A stretch of 43,238 bases of DNA from CAZEGV01 sp964511645 (GCA_964511645.1 CAZEGV010000015.1:1-43238); one strand, 5' to 3'. Counted from the first letter of the stretch, positions 33,542-42,856 are shown. The notes: generated from the sequence alone by a model not told the origin. Made by a program: numbers and translations.

Positions 33542-35638
33542 TTACTTAAACTTAATAATTATCGATGAATAATCGTCATCAATCGTTGAATGGGACACAA
33601 AATCGTGGAGGTAATTAATAATATTTTGATTGATTTCTACTGCGGATAAATAAGCATACTTATTCACCACCTCTTGTAAATATTTTTCTTCAAAAAATTC
33701 ATTTTGGTCATTTCTAGCCTCAATAATTCCATCTGTATAAAGAAATAAAACATCATTAGATTTGGCTATAAATCGAGTCGGCTCTATAAAATCAGTATAT
33801 TTATCACTGCTAATCATTCCCATCCCTAAGGTTTTGGTATGTTCATCTATCAGCTTGCTTTCTCCATCTCGATGAAGTAAACTTGGACAATGCCCAGCCC
33901 TTAATAGTTCAACTTGATTATTAGAAAAATCGATTTCCAATAAAGTCAGTGTAATAAAAGATTTTTTATCAACGCATTGAAGGATTGCATTATTCATCAA
34001 TAAAGAAAATTCTTTTAAGCCTAATTTCTGTTGTGACAAGGCTTTAAATATTCCTTTGAGCTGTGCCATGTTAAAAGCGGCTGCTGTGCCGTGACCCGCT
34101 ACATCGGCGAGTATTAACCTTAACTTGTTATCTTCATAATGACAATCATAATAATCTCCTCCTACCTCATCTGCAGAGTTAGAAAAAACGCTAAGTGACA
34201 ATTGTTTAAACTCTTGAGAAATATTAGGTAGTAAACGCTGTTTCACCTTCCTAGCAATACTAATTTCTTCTTTGTACCGCTCAGTTTCAATGGCTTTTAC
34301 CATCAACCTAGAATTACTAATAGAAATTGCCGCTTGATTAGTAAGCCCTTGAATAGTCTCTATCAACTCATTACTAAAAGCATGGGAAATATTCTTAGTA
34401 AGCCCCAGTAAGCCCATGTATTTTTGCTTATAAAACAATGGAACTAACAATAATGAACGAGTTTTTGTGTTTGCCAGTTCAACTTTAACCCCAGCGTTTT
34501 TTACATTTTTAAGACTCGATATATTCTGATAAATATTATGACTTGCTTTTCTTGCAATTTTTTTGAGTTTAAATACTTCATCTTTTGTAATGTTTTGACT
34601 TTCAAATGTTGCCGCCATATTGTTTTCATCTACAACTTCAAGCCATGCCGATTCGGCTAAAGTAGTAATTGCTGATAAATCCAAAAATGTACGATAGACC
34701 TCTTCTAAATCTGTAGAAGTATGAATAGACTCACTTAATTTTTGAAAACTGAATACTTCACTAAATTTTTGTTCAAAAACAGATGCCGTAGGCATATTAA
34801 AGAGCATCACCATTATAGAGGACAAAGCATAAGCTCCAACAAATACGATACAGTTCATCACAATCGGTTTTTGTAAGCCATCCAACACAATATACTGGTG
34901 CCTATGTGCTGCGTGAAACTCGTTAGCTTCCATGTATAAATACCACACAAATAAACCCAGTACAATTATAGTAAATACTAAATAGAGTACATTTTTCCAT
35001 TTCTGAGTTTTACTAAGGTAGGCCACCCAAGGCATACGAGTTGCCAAGAAAAATGTAATCAAGAAAAATGTACCCAGAGATACTAACGAGACTGGATGTA
35101 ATATAGGAACGTGTATAAAATTAAAGACTAAAGACAGTACTAAAAGCCCTTCAAAAATAAGCCAACTCAATTCTGTTATTTTATTTTTTTGAAATAAAAC
35201 CATTCGTTTAAACGAAAAAACAAAGTTAACAACAAATAGTATAATCAAGCCAATACTTATGTTATTCAGTAAATCTATCGAGTGATTGTAAAGGCTTTCA
35301 TCTCCTGTCTTTGAAATTCGAAAAAAATGCAAAAATTGTGTATTAAGAAGGATAACAACTAATAATCCTGCTGAAAAGTAAAAAGTAGACCATAAATCAT
35401 TATTGAAATTAAGTGGTTTGTCACTGTTGTAATAATTTTTAAAAAATAATGCAATAGAAACTATAAATCCAGTAAAAAATAGATTAATACCAAAGGGCTG
35501 AACTTCAAAATCTTGTAATAGATGAGCGTGAACAGTTGGGTCTGTATGTCCTACAAGCCAATAGCTTAACATAATATATACTACCCAACAGCAAGCCGCA
35601 GATAGTATATAAGGATTTCCTTTTTTAAATAGAGGCAT
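33542..35638 (-). CDS. Membrane-anchored PP2C/SpoIIE-type phosphatase with GAF domain (RsbU-like)
   Basis: A 698-residue sensor phosphatase. About eight hydrophobic segments occupy residues 1-300 (7TM-like sensor). A GAF-like domain follows (ITTLAESAWLEVVDENN … LLLVPLFYKQKYMGLLGLTK … QAAISISNSRLM), then a short coiled linker, then the SpoIIE-type PPM domain with metal-binding acids in DEVGGDYYDCHYEDNKL, LADVAGHGTAAAF, LLRAGHCPSLL and LFLYTDGIIEARN. It would dephosphorylate the STAS protein encoded next in response to a membrane or small-molecule signal. Its ATG overlaps the guaB stop (TAATG), so expression is tied to purine synthesis. What the sensor detects is not evident. Confidence 0.92.
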   Translation of the reverse strand: MPLFKKGNPYILSAACCWVVYIMLSYWLVGHTDPTVHAHLLQDFEVQPFGINLFFTGFIVSIALFFKNYYNSDKPLNFNNDLWSTFYFSAGLLVVILLNTQFLHFFRISKTGDESLYNHSIDLLNNISIGLIILFVVNFVFSFKRMVLFQKNKITELSWLIFEGLLVLSLVFNFIHVPILHPVSLVSLGTFFLITFFLATRMPWVAYLSKTQKWKNVLYLVFTIIVLGLFVWYLYMEANEFHAAHRHQYIVLDGLQKPIVMNCIVFVGAYALSSIMVMLFNMPTASVFEQKFSEVFSFQKLSESIHTSTDLEEVYRTFLDLSAITTLAESAWLEVVDENNMAATFESQNITKDEVFKLKKIARKASHNIYQNISSLKNVKNAGVKVELANTKTRSLLLVPLFYKQKYMGLLGLTKNISHAFSNELIETIQGLTNQAAISISNSRLMVKAIETERYKEEISIARKVKQRLLPNISQEFKQLSLSVFSNSADEVGGDYYDCHYEDNKLRLILADVAGHGTAAAFNMAQLKGIFKALSQQKLGLKEFSLLMNNAILQCVDKKSFITLTLLEIDFSNNQVELLRAGHCPSLLHRDGESKLIDEHTKTLGMGMISSDKYTDFIEPTRFIAKSNDVLFLYTDGIIEARNDQNEFFEEKYLQEVVNKYAYLSAVEINQNIINYLHDFVSHSTIDDDYSSIIIKFK

Positions 35639-37110
35639 TATTTTCTAGAGTAATTTGGTGCTTCTCTTGTAATATTAATGTCATGAGGATGACTTTCGCT
35701 ACTTCCTGCTGATGTCATTTTTACAAATTGAGCTTTGCCTAAGTCATCTATACATCCGGCACCACAATACCCCATTCCTGCTTTAAGTCCACCAACCAAT
35801 TGGTATATCACTTCGGCTACAGTTCCTTTATAAGGTACGCGACCTACAATTCCTTCCGGCACTAGTTTTTTAAGGTCATCTTCTGCATCTTGAAAATATC
35901 TATCTTTAGATCCATCAGCCATTGCTTCTAATGAACCCATCCCTCTATAAGCTTTATAACGTCTACCTTGAAAAATTGTTACTTCACCTGGAGCTTCATC
36001 AGTACCCGCTAATAATGAGCCAATCATTACAGTGCTAGCACCTCCAGCTATTGCTTTCACAATATCGCCAGAAAATCGTACTCCTCCATCAGCGATCACA
36101 GGAACTCCTGTGTCTTTGAGTGCGTAAGCTGCATCATAAACCGCAGTAAGTTGTGGCATCCCCACACCTGCTATGATTCTGGTTGTACAAATACTCCCAG
36201 GTCCTACCCCTACTTTTACAGCATCTGCTCCTTCATCTGCTAGCCTCTTAGCAGCTTCTCCAGAAGCAATATTTCCTACAATAACTTCTAAGTCCTTATA
36301 AGATGCTTTTATTTTTCTGAGTGCATCTATTACTCCTTTCGAATGCCCGTGAGCAGTATCTAAACTCACTACATCCACACCAGCAGCATGTAAAGCTTCT
36401 ATTCTATCTAATAAATCAGGTGTAATACCAACGGCAGCACCAACTCTTAGTCTTCCAAGTTCATCCTTACAGGCATTTGGTCTGTCTTTTTTATTGATAA
36501 TATCACGATATGTAATCAAACCAATTAAAGTGCCGTTTCTATCTGTAATTGGCAGTTTTTCAATTCTATGTTTTTGTAAAATTTTTTCTGCTTCTGCAAG
36601 TGTACATCCCTCTTTCGCAGTAATGATATTTTCAGACGTCATTACATTTTTTACTGATTTAGACAAATCATTTTGAAAACGTAAATCTCTATTAGTTAAT
36701 ATTCCTGTTAACTTTCCTTGTGTATCTACAATTGGAATTCCGCCAATCTTATGCTCCTTCATTATGTTCAAAGCATCTTGAATAATCGCTGTGTCTTCCA
36801 ATACTATTGGGTCAGTAATCATTCCACTTTCATAACGCTTTACACGTCTTACTTGCTCAGCTTGCTGAGCAATAGTCATATTTTTATGAATAAATGCAAG
36901 TCCACCAAGATGTGCCATAGCAATGGCAAGTCGGTATTCAGAGACAGTATCCATAGCTGCAGAAACCAATGGAATATTTAATGATATTTTTTTAGTAAGT
37001 TGAGTCTTAGTTGAAGTATCTCTAGGTAGTATATCTGAGTATCTTGGTATGAGCAAAACATCATCATAAGTGAGTGCTTCTTTTAAAAATTTTTCTTCGT
37101 ATCGTAGCAT
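35638..37110 (-). CDS. guaB: Inosine-5'-monophosphate dehydrogenase
   Basis: A 490-residue cytoplasmic enzyme oxidising IMP to XMP, the committed step to GMP. The TIM-barrel start is LTYDDVLLIPRYSDILPRDT. Two CBS domains lie at about residues 95-210 (IGGIPIVDTQGKLTGILTNR and LPITDRNGTLIGLITYRD). The catalytic loop reads KVGVGPGSICTTRIIAG with Cys308 as nucleophile, followed by VIADGGVRFSGDIVKAIAGG and RYKAYRGMGSLEAM, and the flap region ends with VPYKGTVAEVI. All key residues are present. It is the first gene of an operon whose next three genes form a partner-switching module. A -7 promoter motif lies about 38 bases upstream. Confidence 0.97.
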   Translation of the reverse strand: MLRYEEKFLKEALTYDDVLLIPRYSDILPRDTSTKTQLTKKISLNIPLVSAAMDTVSEYRLAIAMAHLGGLAFIHKNMTIAQQAEQVRRVKRYESGMITDPIVLEDTAIIQDALNIMKEHKIGGIPIVDTQGKLTGILTNRDLRFQNDLSKSVKNVMTSENIITAKEGCTLAEAEKILQKHRIEKLPITDRNGTLIGLITYRDIINKKDRPNACKDELGRLRVGAAVGITPDLLDRIEALHAAGVDVVSLDTAHGHSKGVIDALRKIKASYKDLEVIVGNIASGEAAKRLADEGADAVKVGVGPGSICTTRIIAGVGMPQLTAVYDAAYALKDTGVPVIADGGVRFSGDIVKAIAGGASTVMIGSLLAGTDEAPGEVTIFQGRRYKAYRGMGSLEAMADGSKDRYFQDAEDDLKKLVPEGIVGRVPYKGTVAEVIYQLVGGLKAGMGYCGAGCIDDLGKAQFVKMTSAGSSESHPHDINITREAPNYSRK

Positions 37111-37147
37111 AGCAAATAGTTTTTATCAAGGGTGTCTATTTGCGGAA

Positions 37148-37155
37148 CAAAGATA
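37148..37155 (-). promoter_or_regulatory. Candidate -7 element for guaB; rest of the 37111-37380 gap
   Basis: On the minus strand TATCTTTG matches TAnnTTTG and would start transcription near 37141, about 30 bases before the guaB ATG at 37110. No TTG is found at the -33 distance. The rest of the 270-base divergent gap up to rbfA is very AT-rich, with no RNA gene, strong hairpin or riboswitch-like structure that I can see. Confidence 0.45.
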
Positions 37156-37380
37156 TCATATTTGATTTAAGATATAAAACATTTAAACAATAATATTTAT
37201 ATAATGGTTAATTAAATATGTCCAAAATCTAATTCCAGCTTAAACAATTAATTTTTTTTAGCATAAATAAGTGTAAAAAACAATCTTATCCCATATCAAA
37301 AAATATACTTGAACAACGTATTGTGATAAATAATCACTCAAAACACGGTTCATATAAGAATGTATTTGTATTTTTGTGTA

Positions 37381-37749
37381 ATGATTGAAAGCAAAAGACA
37401 ACAAAAGTATAACCGTTTAATACAAAAGGAGTTAAGCGAAATTTTTTTACGGGAATCTCGTAACCTGTTCGGAAAAGCAATGGTAACAGTTACCGTTGTG
37501 CGCACCACAGCAGATTTAGGACTTTGTAAAGTATACTTGAGTATACTACTTGCCGAGCCTCAATCCATCTTAGATAATGTTGCAAAACATCACGGAGCTA
37601 TTAAGAAAATACTAGGTAACAAGATCCGCCACCAAGTGAGAGTTGTACCAGAACTTAAGTATTACGTAGACAATACAGCAGAGGAAGCTGAAAAAATGAA
37701 TAAGTTAATTTCTAGCTTAACGAAGCCAAAAGACAAGCCAGAAGATTAA
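37381..37749 (+). CDS. rbfA: 30S ribosome-binding factor A
   Basis: A 122-residue KH-fold protein that binds the 30S subunit during 16S rRNA 5'-end maturation and cold adaptation. It opens ESKRQQKYNRLIQKELSEIF, as in other RbfA proteins. It continues with VTVVRTTADLGLCKVYLSIL and GNKIRHQVRVVPELKYYVDN, the second of which is the conserved KH core. Seven extra residues could be read from an upstream ATG at 37360, but 37381 gives the standard start. It heads a rightward run and its stop directly touches the TTG start of the FtsX-type permease gene. Confidence 0.92.
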   Translation: MIESKRQQKYNRLIQKELSEIFLRESRNLFGKAMVTVTVVRTTADLGLCKVYLSILLAEPQSILDNVAKHHGAIKKILGNKIRHQVRVVPELKYYVDNTAEEAEKMNKLISSLTKPKDKPED

Positions 37750-38961
37750 TTGAATATTGCCCGTTATATAGCGAGCCATTATTTCTTTAGTCCGTATCGA
37801 AAAGGGTTTATTAATTTAGTAACACTTATTTCAGTTGTTATTTTGGTAAGTGCTGTTACTGCTATGGTTGTTGTTATGTCAGTTTTTAATGGCTTTGCCG
37901 ATCGGTTAAGAGAAGTACATCAATCTTTTGACTCTGAAATTAAAATCATAGCCAAAGAAGGAAAATCTTTTGAGATTACTGATAGCTTACGCAAAATTAT
38001 CACAAATACAGAAGGCGTGGCATTCCTTACCGAGGTAATTGAAGATGATATTTATTTACAATACAACGGATTACAAAAATTAGCCCGTTTTAAAGGGGTT
38101 ACTAATAATTATTACAAACAAAATCAATTGGCATCCTCTATTGTAGATGGAAGTGTTCGGCTAATGAATGATAGCCTCCCACACATTGTAATGGGACGTG
38201 GTGTATTATATAGTCTTGGGATTTCTCTCAATAATTATTTCCGACCAATAGAGCTGACCTATCCCAAGCGAAAAAGAAAGCTTGTTGGCACAAAATCTAC
38301 CAATAACATATCTTGTACGGCGGGAGGTGTGTTTGAAATTGAGCGACAATATGACGACCGATATATTTTTATCCCAATTAAAATAGCTGAAGAGTTAACC
38401 GACAATCAAAATAGAAGGTCATCTCTAGAAATTAAATCAAATGAAAGCATCTCCAGTTCTTCTCTTATCAAATCATTAAAAAAAAAATTAGGTAAGAAAT
38501 ACACAATATTATCAGCCGACGAGCAACACGCCTCCCTATACAAAGCCATAAAAATAGAAAAATTCTTTGCGTTTTTAGTTTTGGCGATTATCCTAATCGT
38601 AGCATCTGTAAACCTATATATTGTAGTAACAATGATGATTGTAAGTAAGCAGAAAGACATAAAAATCATGTATGCTTTTGGTACTACACGCCGTATAATA
38701 CAACAAATATTTTTGTATGAAGGGATGTATGTAGCCATTCTAGGAACTATAATTGGTTTACTTTTGGGTTGGCTGATTTGTTGGGGACAAAGTAAATATG
38801 GATTTGTAAGTATCGACACAGAAAGTGCCTTGCAAGAAAATTTTCCTGTTGTGATGAAATTTTGGGATTTTATATACGTTGGTAGTGTAGCAATGACACT
38901 GTCTTTCCTCATCGTCCTATCTCCTATATGGAACATCAAAGACATTCAACTCAAATCATAA
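37750..38961 (+). CDS. FtsX/LolC-E-type ABC transporter permease, TTG start
   Basis: A 403-residue inner-membrane permease. A first helix (FINLVTLISVVILVSAVTAM, then VVVMSVFNGFADRLREV) is followed by a periplasmic MacB-type domain of about 220 residues and three C-terminal helices starting near FAFLVLAIILIVASVNLYIV, with KQKDIKIMYAFGTTRRIIQQ as the conserved FtsX-type loop. This is the LolC/LolE layout, and lipoprotein release is the likely role, but a cognate ATPase (LolD) is not encoded here. The start is a TTG at 37750 immediately after the rbfA stop (TAATTG). The next ATG codons are too deep, within the first membrane helix. One base separates it from the next gene. Confidence 0.87.
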   Translation: MNIARYIASHYFFSPYRKGFINLVTLISVVILVSAVTAMVVVMSVFNGFADRLREVHQSFDSEIKIIAKEGKSFEITDSLRKIITNTEGVAFLTEVIEDDIYLQYNGLQKLARFKGVTNNYYKQNQLASSIVDGSVRLMNDSLPHIVMGRGVLYSLGISLNNYFRPIELTYPKRKRKLVGTKSTNNISCTAGGVFEIERQYDDRYIFIPIKIAEELTDNQNRRSSLEIKSNESISSSSLIKSLKKKLGKKYTILSADEQHASLYKAIKIEKFFAFLVLAIILIVASVNLYIVVTMMIVSKQKDIKIMYAFGTTRRIIQQIFLYEGMYVAILGTIIGLLLGWLICWGQSKYGFVSIDTESALQENFPVVMKFWDFIYVGSVAMTLSFLIVLSPIWNIKDIQLKS

Positions 38962-38962
38962 T

Positions 38963-39481
38963 ATGGCTCTAATAAAATCGGTGCGAGGCTTTACGCCAAA
39001 AATGGGAAAAAAATGCTGGTTAGCAGAGAATGCCACTCTTGTAGGAAATACCACAATGGGTGATGATTGTACAATTTGGTTTAATGCCGTGATACGAGCA
39101 GATGTAAATGCAATAATACTAGGCAACAAAGTAAATGTACAAGATGGTGCAGTAATTCATTGTACTTATGAAGGAGCTCATACTATAATTGGTAATAACG
39201 TATCTATTGGTCATAATGCAATTGTACATGGTTGCCAAATAGGTGATAATGTACTCGTAGGAATGGGGGCTATCGTGATGGATAATGCTAAAATAGATGA
39301 ATATTCAATTATTGCGGCAGGTGCTGTAGTTCTCGAAAACACAATAGTAGAACCTTATTCTATCTATGCAGGTGTACCCGCCAAAAAAGTAAAGACACTA
39401 GACCCAGAAAAAGCCAAATCTATAATGAACCGAACAGCAAACAATTATGTCATGTATGCAGATTGGTTTAACGAACAATAA
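38963..39481 (+). CDS. Gamma-carbonic anhydrase-like hexapeptide protein
   Basis: A 172-residue left-handed beta-helix protein of the YrdA/PaaY/gamma-CA group. Hexapeptide repeats run through residues 24-140 (ATLVGNTTMGDDCTIW, NAIILGNKVNVQDGAVIH, TIIGNNVSIGHNAIVHGCQI). The three zinc-ligand histidines are in place at H66, H84 and H89. Gamma-CA proteins of this kind form trimers with metal at subunit borders; whether this one hydrates CO2 is unknown. It sits in a tight housekeeping run between the permease and yaaA genes. Confidence 0.92.
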   Translation: MALIKSVRGFTPKMGKKCWLAENATLVGNTTMGDDCTIWFNAVIRADVNAIILGNKVNVQDGAVIHCTYEGAHTIIGNNVSIGHNAIVHGCQIGDNVLVGMGAIVMDNAKIDEYSIIAAGAVVLENTIVEPYSIYAGVPAKKVKTLDPEKAKSIMNRTANNYVMYADWFNEQ

Positions 39482-39487
39482 ACAACT

Positions 39488-40249
39488 ATGCTAGTACTCT
39501 TATCTCCCGCCAAAAAATTAGATTATAAAAACCCCGTTCAAATTAAGGAGTATTCAATCCCAAGACTTTTAGAAAAAAGTCAAGAGTTAATCAATAACCT
39601 CAAAAAGCTTCAACCTAAAGAAATAGCTGACTTAATGCACTTGAGTCCTAAGCTTTCAGACCTTAATTATGAGCGTTATCAACGTTACGAAACACCCTTT
39701 ACTACCAAAAATACTAAACAAGCTATCTTTGCTTTTGATGGTGAAGCTTACGCTGGCTTTGACGCTTATTCGCTTACGCTAAAAGAGGCACAACAAAGCC
39801 AACAACAAATTAGAATTTTGTCAGGCTTATACGGACTTCTAAAACCCTTAGACCTTATTTATCCGTATAGATTAGAAATGGGTACAAAGTTTTCTCCTAA
39901 AAAAAGTCAAAAAAATCTATATGAATTTTGGGGTATGGAGATTACTGATATGGTCAATCAGGATGCTCAAAAACATAATTACATCATTAACTTAGCTTCT
40001 AATGAGTATTTTAAAGCCCTAAAAAAAGCTAACTTACAAAAACCAATAATTACCCCAAGCTTCAAAGATGAAAAGAATGGCGTATTCAAAACAGTTATGG
40101 TTTATGCCAAGAGATCTAGAGGAGCTATGGCAAGATATATTGTAAAAAATAATATTAAAACTTTAGGGGAATTAAAAAAATACAATGTAGGAGGTTATAG
40201 TTTTGAGTCTTCTATGTCGGATGATACTAACTGGACTTTTGTACGATAA
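39488..40249 (+). CDS. yaaA: Peroxide stress protein YaaA (DUF328/UPF0246)
   Basis: A 253-residue soluble protein of full family length. It starts MLVLLSPAKKLDYKNPV, the typical YaaA N-terminus, and contains AIFAFDGEAYAGFDAYSLT, RILSGLYGLLKPLDLIYPYR, LEMGTKFS, INLASNEYFKAL and YAKRSRGAMARYIVKN, all conserved in the family. In E. coli YaaA lowers free iron during peroxide stress and binds DNA. Six bases separate it from the gene before it, and the next gene starts four bases after its stop. Confidence 0.94.
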   Translation: MLVLLSPAKKLDYKNPVQIKEYSIPRLLEKSQELINNLKKLQPKEIADLMHLSPKLSDLNYERYQRYETPFTTKNTKQAIFAFDGEAYAGFDAYSLTLKEAQQSQQQIRILSGLYGLLKPLDLIYPYRLEMGTKFSPKKSQKNLYEFWGMEITDMVNQDAQKHNYIINLASNEYFKALKKANLQKPIITPSFKDEKNGVFKTVMVYAKRSRGAMARYIVKNNIKTLGELKKYNVGGYSFESSMSDDTNWTFVR

Positions 40250-40253
40250 TTAT

Positions 40254-40958
40254 ATGCAAGAAACATCACTATACCTTGTTCCCACTCCAATCGGGAACTT
40301 AGAAGACATTACTTTACGTGCCTTACGTATTCTAAAAGAAGTAAATTATATTTTATCAGAGGACACTCGAACAAGCGGAAAATTATTAAAACATTATGGA
40401 ATTGATACCAAGCAACATAGTTACCACGCACATAATGAGCATAAATCTGTTACTGGATTCATAAAAAGAATGCACGATGGGGAGCAATTTGCACTGATTA
40501 CAGATGCTGGTACTCCTGCTATTTCTGATCCTGGGTTTTTAATTGTAAAAGAGTGCGTTGCTCAGGGCTTAAAGATTGAATGTCTGCCTGGAGCTACGGC
40601 ATTTGTTCCTGCATTGGTAAAGTCTGGGTTACCAAATGATAGGTTTTTGTTTGAAGGTTTTTTGCCTCACAAAAAAGGTAGACAAACCAAATTACAACAA
40701 GTGTTGGATGAGGATCGTACCGTTATTCTGTACGAATCGCCACATCGTTTGATGAAAGCTTTGGTGCAAATGAAAGACTTAGGATCAGGGGAACGCATCG
40801 TTTCAGTATCGAGGGAGTTGACCAAAATTCATGAAGAAACCATTACAAATACCGTTAATAATGTAATAGAATATTACGAAAATCATCCTATAAAAGGAGA
40901 AATAGTACTTATTGTTGCAGGAAAATCATACAAAATTCAAAATGAAAAAAATTCTTAA
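40254..40958 (+). CDS. rsmI: 16S rRNA (cytidine(1402)-2'-O)-methyltransferase
   Basis: A 234-residue tetrapyrrole-methylase-fold enzyme that uses SAM to 2'-O-methylate C1402 in the 16S decoding centre. Diagnostic segments are YLVPTPIGNLEDITLRALRI, LSEDTRTSGKLLKHYGI, ALITDAGTPAISDPGFLI, CLPGATAFVPALVKSGLP and FEGFLPHKKGR. The open frame extends upstream into yaaA, but the ATG at 40254 produces the standard start four bases after the yaaA stop. It overlaps the lnt start by 17 bases. Confidence 0.95.
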   Translation: MQETSLYLVPTPIGNLEDITLRALRILKEVNYILSEDTRTSGKLLKHYGIDTKQHSYHAHNEHKSVTGFIKRMHDGEQFALITDAGTPAISDPGFLIVKECVAQGLKIECLPGATAFVPALVKSGLPNDRFLFEGFLPHKKGRQTKLQQVLDEDRTVILYESPHRLMKALVQMKDLGSGERIVSVSRELTKIHEETITNTVNNVIEYYENHPIKGEIVLIVAGKSYKIQNEKNS

Positions 40959-42501
40959 TCAACCGATTATTTTATCCATACTATCTGGGTTATTCTTTTA
41001 TTTATCATGGCCTACAATGCCCTTTTTTATTCTAATATTCATTGCTTTTGTTCCTGTTTTATGGATAGAACGCAAAGTCGCTTTGTCGACTAAAAAACAA
41101 AAAACGTTAAAGATTTTTGGTTACACTTACCTTGCTTTTTTTATATGGAATATTACAACTACTTGGTGGGTTTCTCAGGCAGATTTTGCTGGGTCTGTAG
41201 TTGCTATTACGCTAAACAGTTTCTTGATGACAATCCCGATTCTTTTGTACTCACTTACCAAAAGAGTGATTCATCAGAAATTAGCTTATCCTAGTTTAAT
41301 ATTATTTTGGCTAGCTTGGGAATATTTACACCTCAACTGGTCACTTTCTTGGCCTTGGCTCACAGTTGGTAATGTGTTTGCCATCACGCCTTGGGCAATA
41401 CAATGGTATGAATATACAGGTGTACTTGGCGGCACAACTTGGGTATTACTCATCAACATACTTGTATTTAAAAATTTAATTTCTGATAGGAATTGGTACG
41501 GAAAAATGATTCCACCGATGTTTTGGTTAGTTCTTCCTATAATTATATCATTTTTTTTATTTGAAAAAGAAGATGGAAATCAAGAGCATAGAGAACTTGT
41601 AATTGTACAACCCAATATAGATGCTTACGCTAAATTTGATGAAAATATGTACGAAAAACATATTCAACAAATGATTACACAATCAGAGGACTTAATAACA
41701 GCAAAAACTAAATATGTCTTTTGGCCAGAAACAAGTATACAGGGTTGGCATATAGAAAGTAAATTTGATATAGACGAATCGATACAAACTGTACAGAATT
41801 TCGCCAAAAAACATCCTCAAATTAGTTTAATAACGGGAGTAGAGTCTGTTGAGTTTTTTGATGAAAAACATTCTGACTTTACTAAGAAAAGTCCTCGATT
41901 AGGGTTTTATGAAAGTTATAATACCGCTTTATATCTTCACCAAAATGAAATGGCTTTGTATCATAAATCTAAATTTGTACCAGGAGCAGAGTGTGAGCCT
42001 TTTCCTGTTTTACTTAAAACATTAAGAACCTTTTTGGATTTTTCACATATGGGAAGTTATACGCCACAGGATGAACGAGTTTCTTTTGATGGCGTAGCTC
42101 CAATTATCTGTTATGAATCAATATACGGCGAGTTTGTAGGCGATTATGTCAATAAGGGTGCTGGGTTATTAGCTGTAATTACAAATGATGCTTGGTGGGG
42201 AGATACTGATGGACATCGCCAGCATTTTCATTATGCAAGACTTCGTGCCATTGAACACAGAAGGTTTATCATTAGATCTGCCAATACAGGTATCTCTGGA
42301 GTAATTGACTGGAATGGGAAGATTATCAGGAAAAGTAAATGGGCAGAAAAGACAGCTATTAAAAAAAATGTTTTAATTAATAGTAAAAAAACCTTTTATA
42401 CTCGATACGGAAACTACCTCGGTAGAACAGGAGTGTTTATGTCAATATTAATTTTTCTTTCTGTTTTGGTGAAACTTAAAACGAGAAAAAATAATGTGTA
42501 A
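40942..42501 (+). CDS. lnt: Apolipoprotein N-acyltransferase
   Basis: A 519-residue inner-membrane enzyme adding the third acyl chain to lipoproteins. An N-terminal region of about seven helices (IILSILSGLFFYLSWPTMPF … WLAWEYLHLNWSLSWPWLTV) precedes a nitrilase-fold domain. Its catalytic triad is visible as E in YVFWPETSIQGWH, K in LYHKSKFVPGAE and C in APIICYESIYGE. RAIEHRRFIIRSANTGISGV near the end is also conserved. A final membrane helix closes the protein. The ATG at 40942 is preferred over one at 40912 because it gives the usual hydrophobic start. It is the last gene of the run and converges on the cytochrome c gene across 13 bases. Confidence 0.95.
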   Translation: MKKILNQPIILSILSGLFFYLSWPTMPFFILIFIAFVPVLWIERKVALSTKKQKTLKIFGYTYLAFFIWNITTTWWVSQADFAGSVVAITLNSFLMTIPILLYSLTKRVIHQKLAYPSLILFWLAWEYLHLNWSLSWPWLTVGNVFAITPWAIQWYEYTGVLGGTTWVLLINILVFKNLISDRNWYGKMIPPMFWLVLPIIISFFLFEKEDGNQEHRELVIVQPNIDAYAKFDENMYEKHIQQMITQSEDLITAKTKYVFWPETSIQGWHIESKFDIDESIQTVQNFAKKHPQISLITGVESVEFFDEKHSDFTKKSPRLGFYESYNTALYLHQNEMALYHKSKFVPGAECEPFPVLLKTLRTFLDFSHMGSYTPQDERVSFDGVAPIICYESIYGEFVGDYVNKGAGLLAVITNDAWWGDTDGHRQHFHYARLRAIEHRRFIIRSANTGISGVIDWNGKIIRKSKWAEKTAIKKNVLINSKKTFYTRYGNYLGRTGVFMSILIFLSVLVKLKTRKNNV

Positions 42502-42514
42502 TCTTAAAATGGAA

Positions 42515-42856
42515 TTATTTAAACCTGCTTTCAAAGTAAGCTCTTAAGTCCTCCACTTGCTGATTACTCATTCTCTCTTTAGGATATAAAGGCATATACG
42601 GTTTGTGACCGTTATAAGGGTAAGTTCCATTTCTTACATAGTCATACAAAGAATTTTTCTTAGCAATCCCTTTTATAAAGCTTCTGGCAACTGCTCGTGT
42701 ATTGTCTAGTTCTACATGTGAAGGTCCATTTTTATCGTGACAAACTTGACAACTCTGATTAAAAACTTGTTTTCCTTTTTCTGGATTTCCAGTTTCTTTA
42801 TACCCTTTCTTTTTGTCTTGAGGCATTTCCAAAAACGTAGCCTTAGACTCTAGCAT
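42515..42856 (-). CDS. Monoheme cytochrome c, probably 5'-truncated by IS630
   Basis: A 113-residue open frame with one heme c site, CQVCHDKNG, near residues 36-44. A C-terminal half of cytochrome c type follows: IKGIAKKNSLYDYVRNGTYP, MPLYPKERMSNQQVEDLRAY, with a possible axial methionine in PYMPLYP or ERMSN. It has no signal peptide, although a c-type cytochrome must be exported for heme attachment. Its first codons lie about 15 bases from the 3' end of an IS630-family transposase, and the frame is open back into that end (WYKYMLESKATF). The natural reading is that the export signal was lost to the insertion. A genuine upstream start outside the window cannot be excluded. Confidence 0.75.
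   Translation of the reverse strand: MLESKATFLEMPQDKKKGYKETGNPEKGKQVFNQSCQVCHDKNGPSHVELDNTRAVARSFIKGIAKKNSLYDYVRNGTYPYNGHKPYMPLYPKERMSNQQVEDLRAYFESRFK

Noticed and set aside
37369..37376. TATTTTTG, a -7-like motif just before rbfA
   Set aside because: It would start transcription at or next to the ATG at 37381 and no TTG lies at -33; a leaderless rbfA mRNA is possible but not supported enough to list.
37111..37380. Purine riboswitch or other RNA leader ahead of guaB
   Set aside because: The gap is A/T-rich without a conserved three-way junction core or strong stems; only a -7 motif is supported.
38406..38945. Long minus-strand open frame inside the permease gene
   Set aside because: Antisense shadow of a conserved gene; the encoded sequence has no coherent domain pattern.
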